Shown here in pieces: positions 1 through 6,254 of a stretch of DNA of 22,757 bases. The DNA lies in the IMG/VR virus record IMGVR_UViG_3300009149_000307, positions 1 through 22,757 of that record. One strand, 5' to 3'. A model generated the notes under the pieces. That model was given only the letters and a program-made list of their open reading frames with translations, did not search any database and was not told the origin of the DNA. This DNA comes from a virus. The stretch's first letter is position 1, and each line of letters starts with the position of its first letter. Position numbers and translations under genes: made by a program.

Positions 1-37
1 ATCCACCGAGCATTTAAAGCTTTCGCTCACCACTTTG

Positions 38-159
38 TGATTAGAATCGGAATCGAACCGATACCTCGAAGGCTCCACACTTCTGATACAGGTCTTTAAC
101 TTTCAACCTGCGGTGGCGGCACAGCCCACCTAGTGCTCTCCAATTTACACTATCTAATC
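38..159 (-). tRNA. tRNA-like gene with greatly expanded centre, isotype unresolved
   Basis: The ends are clearly tRNA: a perfect 7-bp acceptor stem (GATTAGA/TCTAATC), a D-arm with GTG/CAC stem and TTGG loop, a 5-bp T-stem with TTCGATT loop, and an A discriminator without encoded CCA. Between D-arm and T-arm lie about 71 nt instead of the usual 22-40. They can form three hairpins: GGTGG/CCACC with a GUG triplet in a 9-nt loop, GCAGGT/ACCTGT with UAA in its loop, and GAAG/CTTC resembling a class II variable arm. Histidine (GUG) is unlikely because there is no G-1/C73 pair; Leu(UAA) with an insertion in the anticodon arm is another reading. It may be an insertion-bearing or broken tRNA. Confidence 0.6.
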
Positions 160-164
160 ATCAG

Positions 165-248
165 TACACCTGGTTGGATTCGAACCAACGTAAACCTATT
201 CGGCTTCCTCCATGTAAAAGAGGCACTCTCCCACTGAGTTACAGGTGC
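165..248 (-). tRNA. tRNA-Val(UAC) with long variable arm
   Basis: Acceptor GCACCTG pairs with CAGGTGT (one G-U), the D-arm is ordinary, the anticodon stem CCTCT/GGAGG encloses loop TTTACAT with anticodon UAC (plus-strand 214-216), and the T-arm is GTTGG-TTCGAAT-CCAAC. The discriminator is A and CCA is not encoded. The variable region is 17 nt and folds into a 5-bp stem AAGCC/GGTTT with a 5-nt loop. Class I tRNA-Val normally has about 5 nt here, so this valine tRNA carries a class II-like arm (84 nt in total). Confidence 0.88.
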
Positions 249-254
249 ATATTG

Positions 255-339
255 AGTGTGGGAGTGGATTCGAACCACTGATGAGCTTTCGCTTACAGAT
301 TTGCAGTCTGTACCATTCGACCAACTCTGGCACCCACAC
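255..339 (-). tRNA. tRNA-Cys(GCA) on a class II (Tyr/Ser-like) body
   Basis: Acceptor GTGTGGG/CCCACAC is perfect, the anticodon stem ACAGA/TCTGT encloses CTGCAAA (anticodon GCA, plus-strand 302-304), and the T-arm AGTGG-TTCGAAT-CCACT is perfect. The discriminator is U, the base used by bacterial CysRS, and CCA is not encoded. The D-arm and the variable region of about 15 nt (AGC-GAAA-GCT hairpin) look like a bacterial class II tRNA such as tRNA-Tyr, whose anticodon loop differs by one base (GUA). It could have arisen from a class II tRNA by anticodon change, or be a tRNA-Cys that gained an arm. Confidence 0.88.
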
Positions 340-363
340 ATTTATTATTTCAAAGAACTGGAC

Positions 364-398
364 ATAAAAAAAGCCCTAACTTGTGCAGTTAGGGCTTT
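364..398 (-). terminator. Rho-independent terminator
   Basis: A perfect 12-bp stem (370-381 with 387-398) and 5-nt loop is followed on the minus strand by a run of U residues (complement of A366-A372). It separates the small ORF at 423-518 from the tRNA cluster, so the tRNAs probably need their own promoter or read-through. Confidence 0.85.
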
Positions 399-422
399 CC
401 AGTGTTTATGTATTGTATCTAT

Positions 423-518
423 TTATGCTTTACAATAATTAACGCCATAGCCCGACTGCCCTAGCAACACCACGCTGGTAAGTAGACATAAGACTAATAT
501 TGTAATTGTAGTAAACAT
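423..518 (-). CDS. 31-aa hydrophobic membrane peptide
   Basis: A short open frame with ATG start. Residues 1-20 form one hydrophobic stretch (MFTTITILVLCLLTSVVLL) suited to a single membrane helix or an uncleaved signal, followed by a short polar tail. It has a convincing host-type promoter upstream (TATATTTG at 550-557, TTG at 578-580), an A-rich leader and a strong terminator just downstream, which together make a small monocistronic unit. Function is unknown; small phage membrane peptides are often holin-like or host-takeover factors, but nothing here says which. Confidence 0.5.
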   Translation of the reverse strand: MFTTITILVLCLLTSVVLLGQSGYGVNYCKA

Positions 519-549
519 AATTTTTTTATTCTTTCTATTAAATATGGTA

Positions 550-580
550 CAAATATACAAAAGTTATTTGGATAATGCAA
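550..580 (-). promoter_or_regulatory. Host-type (Bacteroidota) promoter
   Basis: The minus strand carries TTG at 578-580 and TATATTTG at 550-557, matching the Bacteroidota TTG / TAnnTTTG promoter. It drives the small ORF at 423-518. Confidence 0.6.
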
Positions 581-645
581 GTCTTTTTGAAAATATTTTT
601 GAAATTCCTTTATTTCGTACTTAAAAATGGTTAAATATGTTACTC

Positions 646-1383
646 TTACTCGTCACCTAAAATTTTAGATACTGATGTTTTAGACCACATTTTACAAGAC
701 CAATATTTTGGGGTTGTCCTGTCCTTTGCGTCCGAACATTTATGTCTCGCTCTAAATGCTTTTCTCCTTTCTGGGTCATCTCTTTTTATCTCCATATTAG
801 GGTCACCGAAATTAACCTTAACCACATTACCTTTAGCGTTTTTAACATAAACTTTGAATTTCTTGACATCATCCTTAGTCGGTTTACCCAACTCAACCTC
901 TTTACCCTTATATTCGGCTTCATTTAGATTTACGTTTTCAACGGCTCCGTACTCATCTGTATAACCACGTTCGGTCTCTCCATCATAACTATCATCAGCA
1001 TTAGATTCCAAAAAATGGTATACTTCCTCAATGTCATCGGATGATGTTGCAATATGGTCTACCGCCCAAGCGTGACCATTAGCAATCAGGCTATCAATTT
1101 TAGTTTTGTCCATCCCCAGTAGTTCACTAGCAGCATGGTGAATAGTTTTAAGGTTTTGCCAAAACATATAATTATGACTTTCACCCATTTCACCACCCTC
1201 TTCTTTGGTTAGTTTATCCCACTGCTTTTTGTCTGGGTAATCCTTATCATTAGGTTTTGCTGGTGACCCACCTCTATCTCTTTTAGCGTGAATATTAGCC
1301 CACAACCCTTCAGAGTTTTCAACTAGGTGATTTTTATCAAAGTTTATAACTTGGTCTATTAATCTTCTCATTTCACTACCCAT
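646..1383 (-). CDS. Conserved phage protein of unknown function (C-terminal YWSC motif)
   Basis: A 245-aa acidic/basic mixed protein. The N-terminal third has the segment GLWANIHAKR and SPAKPNDKDYPDKKQW, which I recall from hypothetical proteins of large phages. The C-terminal third (about 190-236) has FGDPNM, RRKAFRARHKC and YWSCKMW; the spaced Cys and His could bind metal. I do not recognise an enzyme fold. It ends the minus-strand run before the small-ORF/tRNA segment and has a phage-type ATATTTATA motif 14 bp upstream of its ATG. A virion-assembly role is possible but unproven. Confidence 0.8.
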   Translation of the reverse strand: MGSEMRRLIDQVINFDKNHLVENSEGLWANIHAKRDRGGSPAKPNDKDYPDKKQWDKLTKEEGGEMGESHNYMFWQNLKTIHHAASELLGMDKTKIDSLIANGHAWAVDHIATSSDDIEEVYHFLESNADDSYDGETERGYTDEYGAVENVNLNEAEYKGKEVELGKPTKDDVKKFKVYVKNAKGNVVKVNFGDPNMEIKRDDPERRKAFRARHKCSDAKDRTTPKYWSCKMWSKTSVSKILGDE

Positions 1384-1397
1384 AACTTACATTTGTA

Positions 1398-1406
1398 TAT
1401 AAATAT
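1398..1406 (-). promoter_or_regulatory. Phage-type ATATTTATA motif
   Basis: The coding strand reads ATATTTATA 14 bp upstream of the ATG at 1383; one of a family of such sites in this window. Confidence 0.4.
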
Positions 1407-1439
1407 AATGGTTTTTCGTGAAAGTTCGTTAGGTTTTAT

Positions 1440-2078
1440 CTATTTCTCTATAATTCTCGAACACTCTTGTATCATCTTATCGGTACCTGACTGAATATAA
1501 TAATCATCCATATCGGTTACCCCTCTATGCTCTAAGTATTCTTTAAACCCTTGAAGGGCTTTACCAAGTTCTCCACCTGTCAGGCCGAAAGTGTCCATAA
1601 CTGTCTTACCATTGAAAATGGTTGCAGCATACTTCTTCTTTGAGACCTCGTAATCAATTCTTGCAAGTTCATCCAAAAGACCAGCTTCTGGGAAGAACCT
1701 ATCAATCATAGACAAGTACTTCGTAGTATCCTTCTCGAATACAAACTCGTGGTCTTCATCTGCGACATTAGCATCCATCCACTCAAGGAACGTCATATAG
1801 GAAGCTCTCTTAAGGTTACGCTCTCTGTTAATTCGGTTCAACTCTGAAGGTTGGAACTTTTGCCAGTTGAAATATGGTGATTCGGAGATGAACTCAAAAA
1901 TCTCTTCCAGAGTGTCAAAACCTTTCAACCATCGTCTGTAGTCCAATCCCAAGAATTCATAAATCTTTGGGTAGTCCTTAGAAATCGGAATGTCGAATTT
2001 CTGGGAATAATTCTTCCCAGCGAATACCCTCATAAACAAATCAGTTTGCCCGTATTTTAAACTATATTTTATTCTCAT
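1440..2078 (-). CDS. Nucleotidyltransferase, C-terminal half (split gene)
   Basis: A 212-aa protein that begins in the middle of a fold. Its first residues (YSLKYGQTDLFMRVF) are what would follow FIGRLAHGF in intact phage nucleotidyltransferases, the sequence that ends the N-terminal half encoded at 2832-3242. The rest is helical: LGLDYRRWLKGF, a charged segment with NRINRERNLKR, and a terminal FNGKTVMDTFGLTGGELGKAL resembling the C-terminal motif of CCA-adding/poly(A) polymerases. The catalytic GD-D motif is absent here and lies in the other half. Its ATG overlaps the 3' end of the GIY-YIG gene upstream, so translation is probably coupled. The two halves may assemble in trans, as for the split NrdA of phage Aeh1. 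Confidence 0.75.
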   Translation of the reverse strand: MRIKYSLKYGQTDLFMRVFAGKNYSQKFDIPISKDYPKIYEFLGLDYRRWLKGFDTLEEIFEFISESPYFNWQKFQPSELNRINRERNLKRASYMTFLEWMDANVADEDHEFVFEKDTTKYLSMIDRFFPEAGLLDELARIDYEVSKKKYAATIFNGKTVMDTFGLTGGELGKALQGFKEYLEHRGVTDMDDYYIQSGTDKMIQECSRIIEK

Positions 2079-2778
2079 CTTCTTTATATTTCCAAACGAA
2101 ACCCCTACAAGTTTTTAACCTGCCGTTACAACAACCCCTACAATATACCCCCAATTCTCGCTCAACTTCTTTAGTGGAGTCCCATTCTCTAACAAATTCA
2201 CCGTCCAACGTATACTGTAGTACGGTTTTCTTTAATTTACTGGTTCTACTAAGCTTATCTCTAACATCTTGAGTGTGCTTCTTACCATAAAATGGGTTAT
2301 CAGACCCAAATCGACTCACACCATACATTCCATTATTTTGACCACTAGATAATTTAGACCTAGTAATCAACCAATCAGACCATTTATCCTCAATTTCATC
2401 TTCTGATAAACCCTTATCACGCCAAGCATCTCTAATTGTTTTACCATACATAGGGTTACGCTTACCTGATGTAGAGTTAGACATCTTTGATTTAGCCTCA
2501 TCGGTATGTATCAAACCTAACGAGCCACCCCCACCATCAGTTATATTATACCCAATGGTAGTACCACTTAATTTAGCAATCCAGAATACTTCCTTCACAT
2601 TTAATTCATCTTTATCAGCACACACCTCTAAAATTTCCTTACTAAAGTTTTCAACACCATACTTCTTAATTGCCCGTTTTAGTATTTTACCAGAACCTAA
2701 ATATTTAGGGTCATTATTAGCGTCTTGCCCAATATAATATTTACCATTAGTCTTATTTGTCGTCTTATATATTACCAT
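2062..2778 (-). CDS. GIY-YIG homing endonuclease (NUMOD3/NUMOD1 type), splits the nucleotidyltransferase
   Basis: A 238-aa protein. The GIY-YIG nuclease domain is at 3-90: IYKTTN at 3-8, YYIGQD at 14-19, and a catalytic-type Glu in VKEVFWI (about 63). Three NUMOD3-like DNA-contact motifs follow (GKRNPMYGKT near 105-114, GQNNGMYG near 146-153, GSDNPFYGKKHT near 158-169), then a NUMOD1-type C-terminal domain (185-232, LDGEFVREWDS ... CRGFVWKY). I chose the ATG at 2778 because the nuclease motif starts three residues later; a longer frame upstream only crosses the promoter-like motif. It lies between the two halves of the nucleotidyltransferase and overlaps the start of the C-terminal half. Confidence 0.9.
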   Translation of the reverse strand: MVIYKTTNKTNGKYYIGQDANNDPKYLGSGKILKRAIKKYGVENFSKEILEVCADKDELNVKEVFWIAKLSGTTIGYNITDGGGGSLGLIHTDEAKSKMSNSTSGKRNPMYGKTIRDAWRDKGLSEDEIEDKWSDWLITRSKLSSGQNNGMYGVSRFGSDNPFYGKKHTQDVRDKLSRTSKLKKTVLQYTLDGEFVREWDSTKEVERELGVYCRGCCNGRLKTCRGFVWKYKEDENKI

Positions 2779-2792
2779 AATAGTTCTTTTAT

Positions 2793-2801
2793 AATAAATA
2801 T
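2793..2801 (-). promoter_or_regulatory. Phage-type ATATTTATT motif
   Basis: Coding strand ATATTTATT 14 bp upstream of the GIY-YIG start at 2778. Confidence 0.4.
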
Positions 2802-2831
2802 AAACCAAAGGTCAAGAAGGACTATGATACA

Positions 2832-3242
2832 CTAAAATAAATCATCTGTATCTACTTCCCCTGAGAAGCCGTGAGCTAACCTACCAATAAAGTTACCTAA
2901 CCCAAAATTATAAAACATAGAATACGCCTCAAAATCACCATCACTACACATAATAAAGTCTATCTGTACGTCTCTATAATCAAATGACCAGCAATTACCG
3001 TTATGGTATATCTCATTAGGTTCGAAGGTGGTAGTAATGTATTCCCTAATATCAGGAGGTGTCATAGGTGTACTCACTATTATATCTATGTCGCCATGGG
3101 ATTCCTTATTTTCATGACATAAGACCAACCGATTCTCAATATTACCCAAAGTGAGAATGTTACAAATCTCCATAGAAATCTGTCTATATTCTGGATTATA
3201 AACCCTAACAGTTTTAATTGATTTTAATGCATTACCTCCCAT
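2832..3242 (-). CDS. Nucleotidyltransferase, N-terminal catalytic half (copy A)
   Basis: 136 aa starting MGGNALKS, typical of phage nucleotidyltransferases. The Pol-beta-type catalytic signature is visible: G50-D51-x-D53 in HGDIDIIVS and a third acidic residue, D95, in VQIDFIM. The conserved block NGNCWSFDY follows the second strand. It ends with GNFIGRLAHGF and then a ten-residue tail SGEVDTDDLF before the stop, where an intact protein would continue into the C-terminal half encoded at 1440-2078. It has its own host-type promoter at 3261-3268. An upstream in-frame extension to 3389 crosses that promoter and a palindrome, so it is rejected. It probably supplies the working N-domain. Confidence 0.75.
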   Translation of the reverse strand: MGGNALKSIKTVRVYNPEYRQISMEICNILTLGNIENRLVLCHENKESHGDIDIIVSTPMTPPDIREYITTTFEPNEIYHNGNCWSFDYRDVQIDFIMCSDGDFEAYSMFYNFGLGNFIGRLAHGFSGEVDTDDLF

Positions 3243-3260
3243 CTTATTCACTTTATGGTA

Positions 3261-3268
3261 CAAAGATA
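3261..3268 (-). promoter_or_regulatory. Host-type -7 box TATCTTTG
   Basis: TAnnTTTG box on the minus strand 18 bp upstream of the ATG at 3242; it separates expression of nucleotidyltransferase copy A from the endonuclease upstream. Confidence 0.6.
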
Positions 3269-3289
3269 CTAAATTATTACGAGAATTAC

Positions 3290-3323
3290 AATATATTGAC
3301 TCGTAATTACGAGTCAATATATT
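3290..3323. repeat. Perfect 34-bp palindrome at the endonuclease stop codon
   Basis: 3290-3306 and 3307-3323 are exact reverse complements with no spacer. The palindrome contains the last codons and the TAA of the GIY-YIG gene at 3307-4182. As RNA it would give a hairpin of about 15 bp with an AATT loop. Candidate terminator, DNA cruciform or protein-binding site at the cassette boundary. Confidence 0.9.
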
Positions 3324-4182
3324 CATAATACTTGGATTGCCCAATACCCATCTTAAGTAAAATTTCACGTATTGGTAGTTTCTCGACAAACCTCAACCTC
3401 TTTAACTCATCTATCTCATCATGAGATAATGATTTATAGCATTTACTATCCTTACCTTTACCTATTTTACGTTTTTCGTGTATTTTATTTATGTGTTCCC
3501 TACTTTTGGTGTAATCGTACCCCCTCAGTTTAACGTTAGCGGATTTCAAAGCATTTCTAACTACTTCATATGACATACCCCCCTTTTTACTTATTTTACG
3601 TAAAGATAAGCCAGACTCATAATCATCGACTAACCCCTTAATATCTTCTACAGTTAGATGAAGTTTATTTGTTGGTGGTTTACGTTTGGGGGTTATTCCG
3701 TTTTCTATTAAAATTCGTTTAACTTTATTTTCATTTAAGGATAATTTGTCTGCAATATGTTTTAGGTACCACCCATCACCATATAACCTAATAATTTCAT
3801 TTATAACATCACCCCCTAATTTTATATAATTACTCGGTGGTTTATTATTAGTCAATATGTTAGTTAGACTACCAGAACCGTTACACCTCCTACCAATTAA
3901 ATTTATCAATTTAGTTTCTAATGCGTAGGCTTCCTCTTCATATAGATTGGTTTTAACTTTTATTATTTCGGGTTTTAAACCAACATCATTTATTTTTTCT
4001 AAAACTCTATATTTAAAAACGTTTGGGGTCTCTTCCTCGGTTTCAGTCAAGTGTTTTAGATGTCTATTACCACAACTCTTACCAACATAAATAGGTTCAT
4101 AATTGAATCGATAATCATTAAATACGTAGACCCCTTCTTTCCTTGGGTCTAGATAGATATAAACATAATACTTCTTTTCCAT
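3307..4182 (-). CDS. GIY-YIG endonuclease with helix-turn-helix repeats
   Basis: A 291-aa protein with an N-terminal GIY-YIG domain (VYIYLDPR at 7-14, PIYVGKS near 30-36, ETKLINLIGRRC as the Glu-bearing helix). From about residue 120 it has several short helix-turn-helix-like units (WYLKHIADKLSLNENKVKRIL; LSLRKISKKGGMSYEVVRNAL; LPIREILLKMGIGQSKYYEYI), presumably for DNA recognition in place of NUMOD modules. The start lies 1-2 nt after the motif CATATTTATATG, which leaves almost no leader. It lies between nucleotidyltransferase copy B (upstream) and copy A (downstream), and its stop falls inside a perfect palindrome. Probably a homing endonuclease targeting the nucleotidyltransferase gene. 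Confidence 0.87.
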   Translation of the reverse strand: MEKKYYVYIYLDPRKEGVYVFNDYRFNYEPIYVGKSCGNRHLKHLTETEEETPNVFKYRVLEKINDVGLKPEIIKVKTNLYEEEAYALETKLINLIGRRCNGSGSLTNILTNNKPPSNYIKLGGDVINEIIRLYGDGWYLKHIADKLSLNENKVKRILIENGITPKRKPPTNKLHLTVEDIKGLVDDYESGLSLRKISKKGGMSYEVVRNALKSANVKLRGYDYTKSREHINKIHEKRKIGKGKDSKCYKSLSHDEIDELKRLRFVEKLPIREILLKMGIGQSKYYEYIDS

Positions 4183-4183
4183 A

Positions 4184-4195
4184 CATATAAATATG
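4184..4195 (-). promoter_or_regulatory. Phage-type CATATTTATATG motif
   Basis: CATATTTATATG on the coding strand ends 1 nt before the ATG of the endonuclease at 4182. The flanks TTTCCA/TGGAAA can extend it into a hairpin. Confidence 0.45.
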
Positions 4196-4226
4196 TGGAA
4201 AATCAGTAAAAGTCGAATATTAAATT

Positions 4227-4586
4227 CTAGTTACCTAGGTCGTTGAAACTTAGGTAGTTAAGGTTAGAGTCGAAATGTTCTCCGTCCACAAACATCAGGT
4301 CTATTTGGATTTCCTTGTAGTCAAAAGACCAGCAGTTACCGTTATGGAATATTTCATTCGGCTTGAATGTGCTTTCGATGTACTGTCGCTTATCCATGTT
4401 TTCATTACCCTTAGTGGATATTAGGATATCGATATCACCGAAGGTTTCCTTCTTGTGGTAATATCTAGGCACCTCAGCTTGGTCGAACGTTCGCCTAAGT
4501 ATCCTCAACAGCGCTGAAGAAGCCTTACTGAACTCAGCTTTAGTGTATCTTCTAGTAAATGTGTTTCGTAACGCTCTACCACCAAT
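4227..4586 (-). pseudogene. Nucleotidyltransferase N-terminal fragment (copy B), both ends broken
   Basis: The open frame encodes IGGRALRNTFTRRY..., colinear residue for residue with copy A. It keeps GD-D (FGDIDILIS, D51/D53), IQIDLMF (third acidic residue) and NGNCWSFDY. The expected initiator Met is replaced by Ile (ATT at 4584-4586) with no ATG upstream after an in-frame TAA, although ATT could start weakly; an internal ATG exists at 4508. The frame stops right after DLGN, exactly where copy A continues FIGRLAHGF. Each break coincides with the edge of a GIY-YIG gene. About half the residues match copy A, so this is a diverged homologue and not a recent duplicate. I read it as the stranded N-terminus of the original gene. 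Confidence 0.7.
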
Positions 4587-4598
4587 GATTTCTAGGTT

Positions 4599-5369
4599 TT
4601 AGTTTAGGTTCTTTAAGGTTTTACTAGTCTTATGTATACCAACACCAACAGCATTGGCAATCTCTACGATTGTTAGACCTTCACCCCTTAATTTAACCAT
4701 TTTGTTAATAATTCTTTTATCTAATGGTTTAGCGAAGTTACCACTTTTTTTTGTAATATGCAAATTATAATCAGAAATTTTTCTCCTGATACATGAAATG
4801 CTAACTTGAAAATCTTCGGCAACCTCTTTAATCGTTTTATCTTTCAGCTTACTTTCTAAAATATTTTTATCTATATGAATATAGCTAGAACTAGTGTCAC
4901 CAGTTAATTTACTTCTAGTTTCGGACATTTTAGTTATTGTTTCATCCGAGTATACGTTAGTTTTATATTTATTCCAAGGTTCCCTACCTATTTGAGATTC
5001 GCTCATTTTACGTCTAGACTTTTCAGTATGGGTCTTACCATAGAAGTGATTATTTTCACCACTCAATTTATTGATTATGTCTGGTAGGTTAGGGTTCATA
5101 GTATAGGTATCACCACCACTCCCACCTAAAGCTATATTATAACCAATGGTGGTAGCACTTAACTTATCAATCCAATATATCTCACACTCATTTAACTCTT
5201 TTTTAGTGTCACAGGTTTCAATTACTGTCTTTTTGAAGTTTTCTATACCATATTTATTGATTGCCCTACTCAAAATTAACCCAGAACCTAAATAATCTGG
5301 ATTATTTTTAGAGTCTTGACCTATATAAATTTTACCATTCACTAGATTTGTCGTTTTATAAATTATCAT
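4599..5369 (-). CDS. GIY-YIG homing endonuclease (NUMOD3 plus HTH)
   Basis: A 256-aa protein. The GIY-YIG domain is at 2-90 (IYKTTN at 3-8, IYIGQD at 14-19, CEIYWIDKL with the catalytic-type Glu). A NUMOD3-like motif (GENNHFYGKTHTEKSRRKM) is near 109-127, and the C-terminal half has two HTH-like units (KTIKEVAEDFQVSISCIRRKI and LTIVEIANAVGVGIHKTSKTL). The N-terminal domain closely resembles that of the endonuclease at 2062-2778. It ends 12 nt before the broken start of nucleotidyltransferase copy B, so it may have inserted at or near that gene's start codon. CATATTTACAT lies 15 bp upstream of its ATG. Confidence 0.9.
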   Translation of the reverse strand: MIIYKTTNLVNGKIYIGQDSKNNPDYLGSGLILSRAINKYGIENFKKTVIETCDTKKELNECEIYWIDKLSATTIGYNIALGGSGGDTYTMNPNLPDIINKLSGENNHFYGKTHTEKSRRKMSESQIGREPWNKYKTNVYSDETITKMSETRSKLTGDTSSSYIHIDKNILESKLKDKTIKEVAEDFQVSISCIRRKISDYNLHITKKSGNFAKPLDKRIINKMVKLRGEGLTIVEIANAVGVGIHKTSKTLKNLN

Positions 5370-5383
5370 ATCACATCTCTTTA

Positions 5384-5394
5384 ATGTAAATATG
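5384..5394 (-). promoter_or_regulatory. Phage-type CATATTTACAT motif
   Basis: Variant of the ATATTTATA motif, 14 bp upstream of the GIY-YIG gene start at 5369. Confidence 0.35.
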
Positions 5395-5426
5395 TATCTA
5401 CTAGTGAAAGTATTTTTTAAACGGTC

Positions 5427-5654
5427 TCATTTAATCAGATGCTCAACCTTATCACATGGTACACATGTAACCCCAAGACCAGTGGTACTAAAACTAAACG
5501 TCCTACGTGATGCTACAACGCCATAGCACAACCCAGTTCTACTATCTTTGACATATTTAATGTCCGTTGCATCAATATCAACGTTTCCAGATGTGTTTAC
5601 ACTACAACTGGTAAACAATACAGCGCATAGCGCCAAAATCCCTAACTTTTTCAT
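5427..5654 (-). CDS. Small lipoprotein
   Basis: 75 aa with a classical type II signal: MKK, a hydrophobic core (LGILALCAVL) and lipobox LFTSC with the acylated Cys at 17. The mature part is about 58 aa, with three further Cys (C43, C64, C67), including a CVPC pair. It would be attached to the cell envelope. Its start overlaps the stop of the 2H phosphoesterase gene (ATGA), so the two are translationally coupled. Phage lipoproteins may act in superinfection exclusion or lysis; which of these applies, if either, cannot be told. Confidence 0.8.
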   Translation of the reverse strand: MKKLGILALCAVLFTSCSVNTSGNVDIDATDIKYVKDSRTGLCYGVVASRRTFSFSTTGLGVTCVPCDKVEHLIK

Positions 5655-6196
5655 TCTATCCTTCCTTTTTTAATTAATTCGTGAATATATCTTGCGTGCG
5701 CTTCGTTCTGTCTAATAGCTTTTACCGCGTTATTACCATGGTCAATATTATCGTGACTATCTCTAGCATAACCTATCGACATATGATAATCAAAATAGGG
5801 GTCGCTTAACCCCAATTCGGTTCGTATCGTATCGAATTGTTTTCTCTCTTCCTCTGGTACGATTAGCCACCAATGGGTGGCGTCCGTTTTAGCGTCAACA
5901 CTTAAGGTAACGTTAACCTTCTTACCGTTCCACGTCTTCTTAACTTCTTCCCACTTACCGTTGGTGTCACTCTCCCTATCGTTGATGAAGGATATATGGC
6001 TGAATCTAAGGGGTTCCGCTAATGGTAGGTTATATCGTTTATTTATAAACCATGCGTAATAACCGCAAAGGTCTGATTTAGGGAACTTAACCATCGCCAC
6101 GCGCTTCCAACTACCTTGAGCTTCATGCTTTTTGGTGCGATTTTCAGGGTCGAATTCTATTACCCCAGTTACTGTTATAGTATTATCCCCAGTCAC
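5651..6196 (-). CDS. 2H phosphoesterase-like protein
   Basis: 181 aa with two H-x-S motifs typical of the 2H superfamily: H67-I-S69 in FSHISF and H138-M-S140 in YHMSIGYA, each at the end of a predicted strand. 2H enzymes act on 2',3'-cyclic phosphates and 2'-5' or 3'-5' linkages (LigT, CPDase, phage anti-CBASS Acb1). Residues 30-60 are a variable N-terminal extension. The start is a GTG at 6196, since no in-frame ATG precedes the conserved region. A host-type promoter sits at 6216-6223. The role could be RNA end repair or degradation of cyclic-oligonucleotide defence signals; the sequence does not decide. Confidence 0.7.
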   Translation of the reverse strand: MTGDNTITVTGVIEFDPENRTKKHEAQGSWKRVAMVKFPKSDLCGYYAWFINKRYNLPLAEPLRFSHISFINDRESDTNGKWEEVKKTWNGKKVNVTLSVDAKTDATHWWLIVPEEERKQFDTIRTELGLSDPYFDYHMSIGYARDSHDNIDHGNNAVKAIRQNEAHARYIHELIKKGRIE

Positions 6197-6215
6197 CCTT
6201 TTGATTAATATTCAA

Positions 6216-6223
6216 CAAATATA
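6216..6223 (-). promoter_or_regulatory. Host-type -7 box TATATTTG
   Basis: TAnnTTTG box on the minus strand 19 bp upstream of the GTG start of the 2H gene; it lies back to back with the plus-strand motif at 6255-6264. Confidence 0.55.
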
Positions 6224-6254
6224 CAATATTTATCCGACTTTTCCAAATCTTTCT

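Noticed and set aside
1-37. Further tRNA at the left edge
   Set aside because: It shares AGCGAAAGCT with the variable arm of tRNA-Cys, but too little of it lies in the window to fold a cloverleaf.
2062-2808. Intein in the nucleotidyltransferase
   Set aside because: The endonuclease frame does not continue in frame from or into either half, and no intein splice motifs are visible.
2058-2870. Group I intron splitting the nucleotidyltransferase
   Set aside because: The gap of about 800 nt is almost filled by a 717-nt endonuclease ORF, leaving under 100 nt, too little for a ribozyme core. The flanking frames also have their own stop and start.
3243-3389. Longer start for nucleotidyltransferase copy A
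   Set aside because: The extension reads through the promoter box, the palindrome and the end of the endonuclease gene; the family start MGG is present at 3242.
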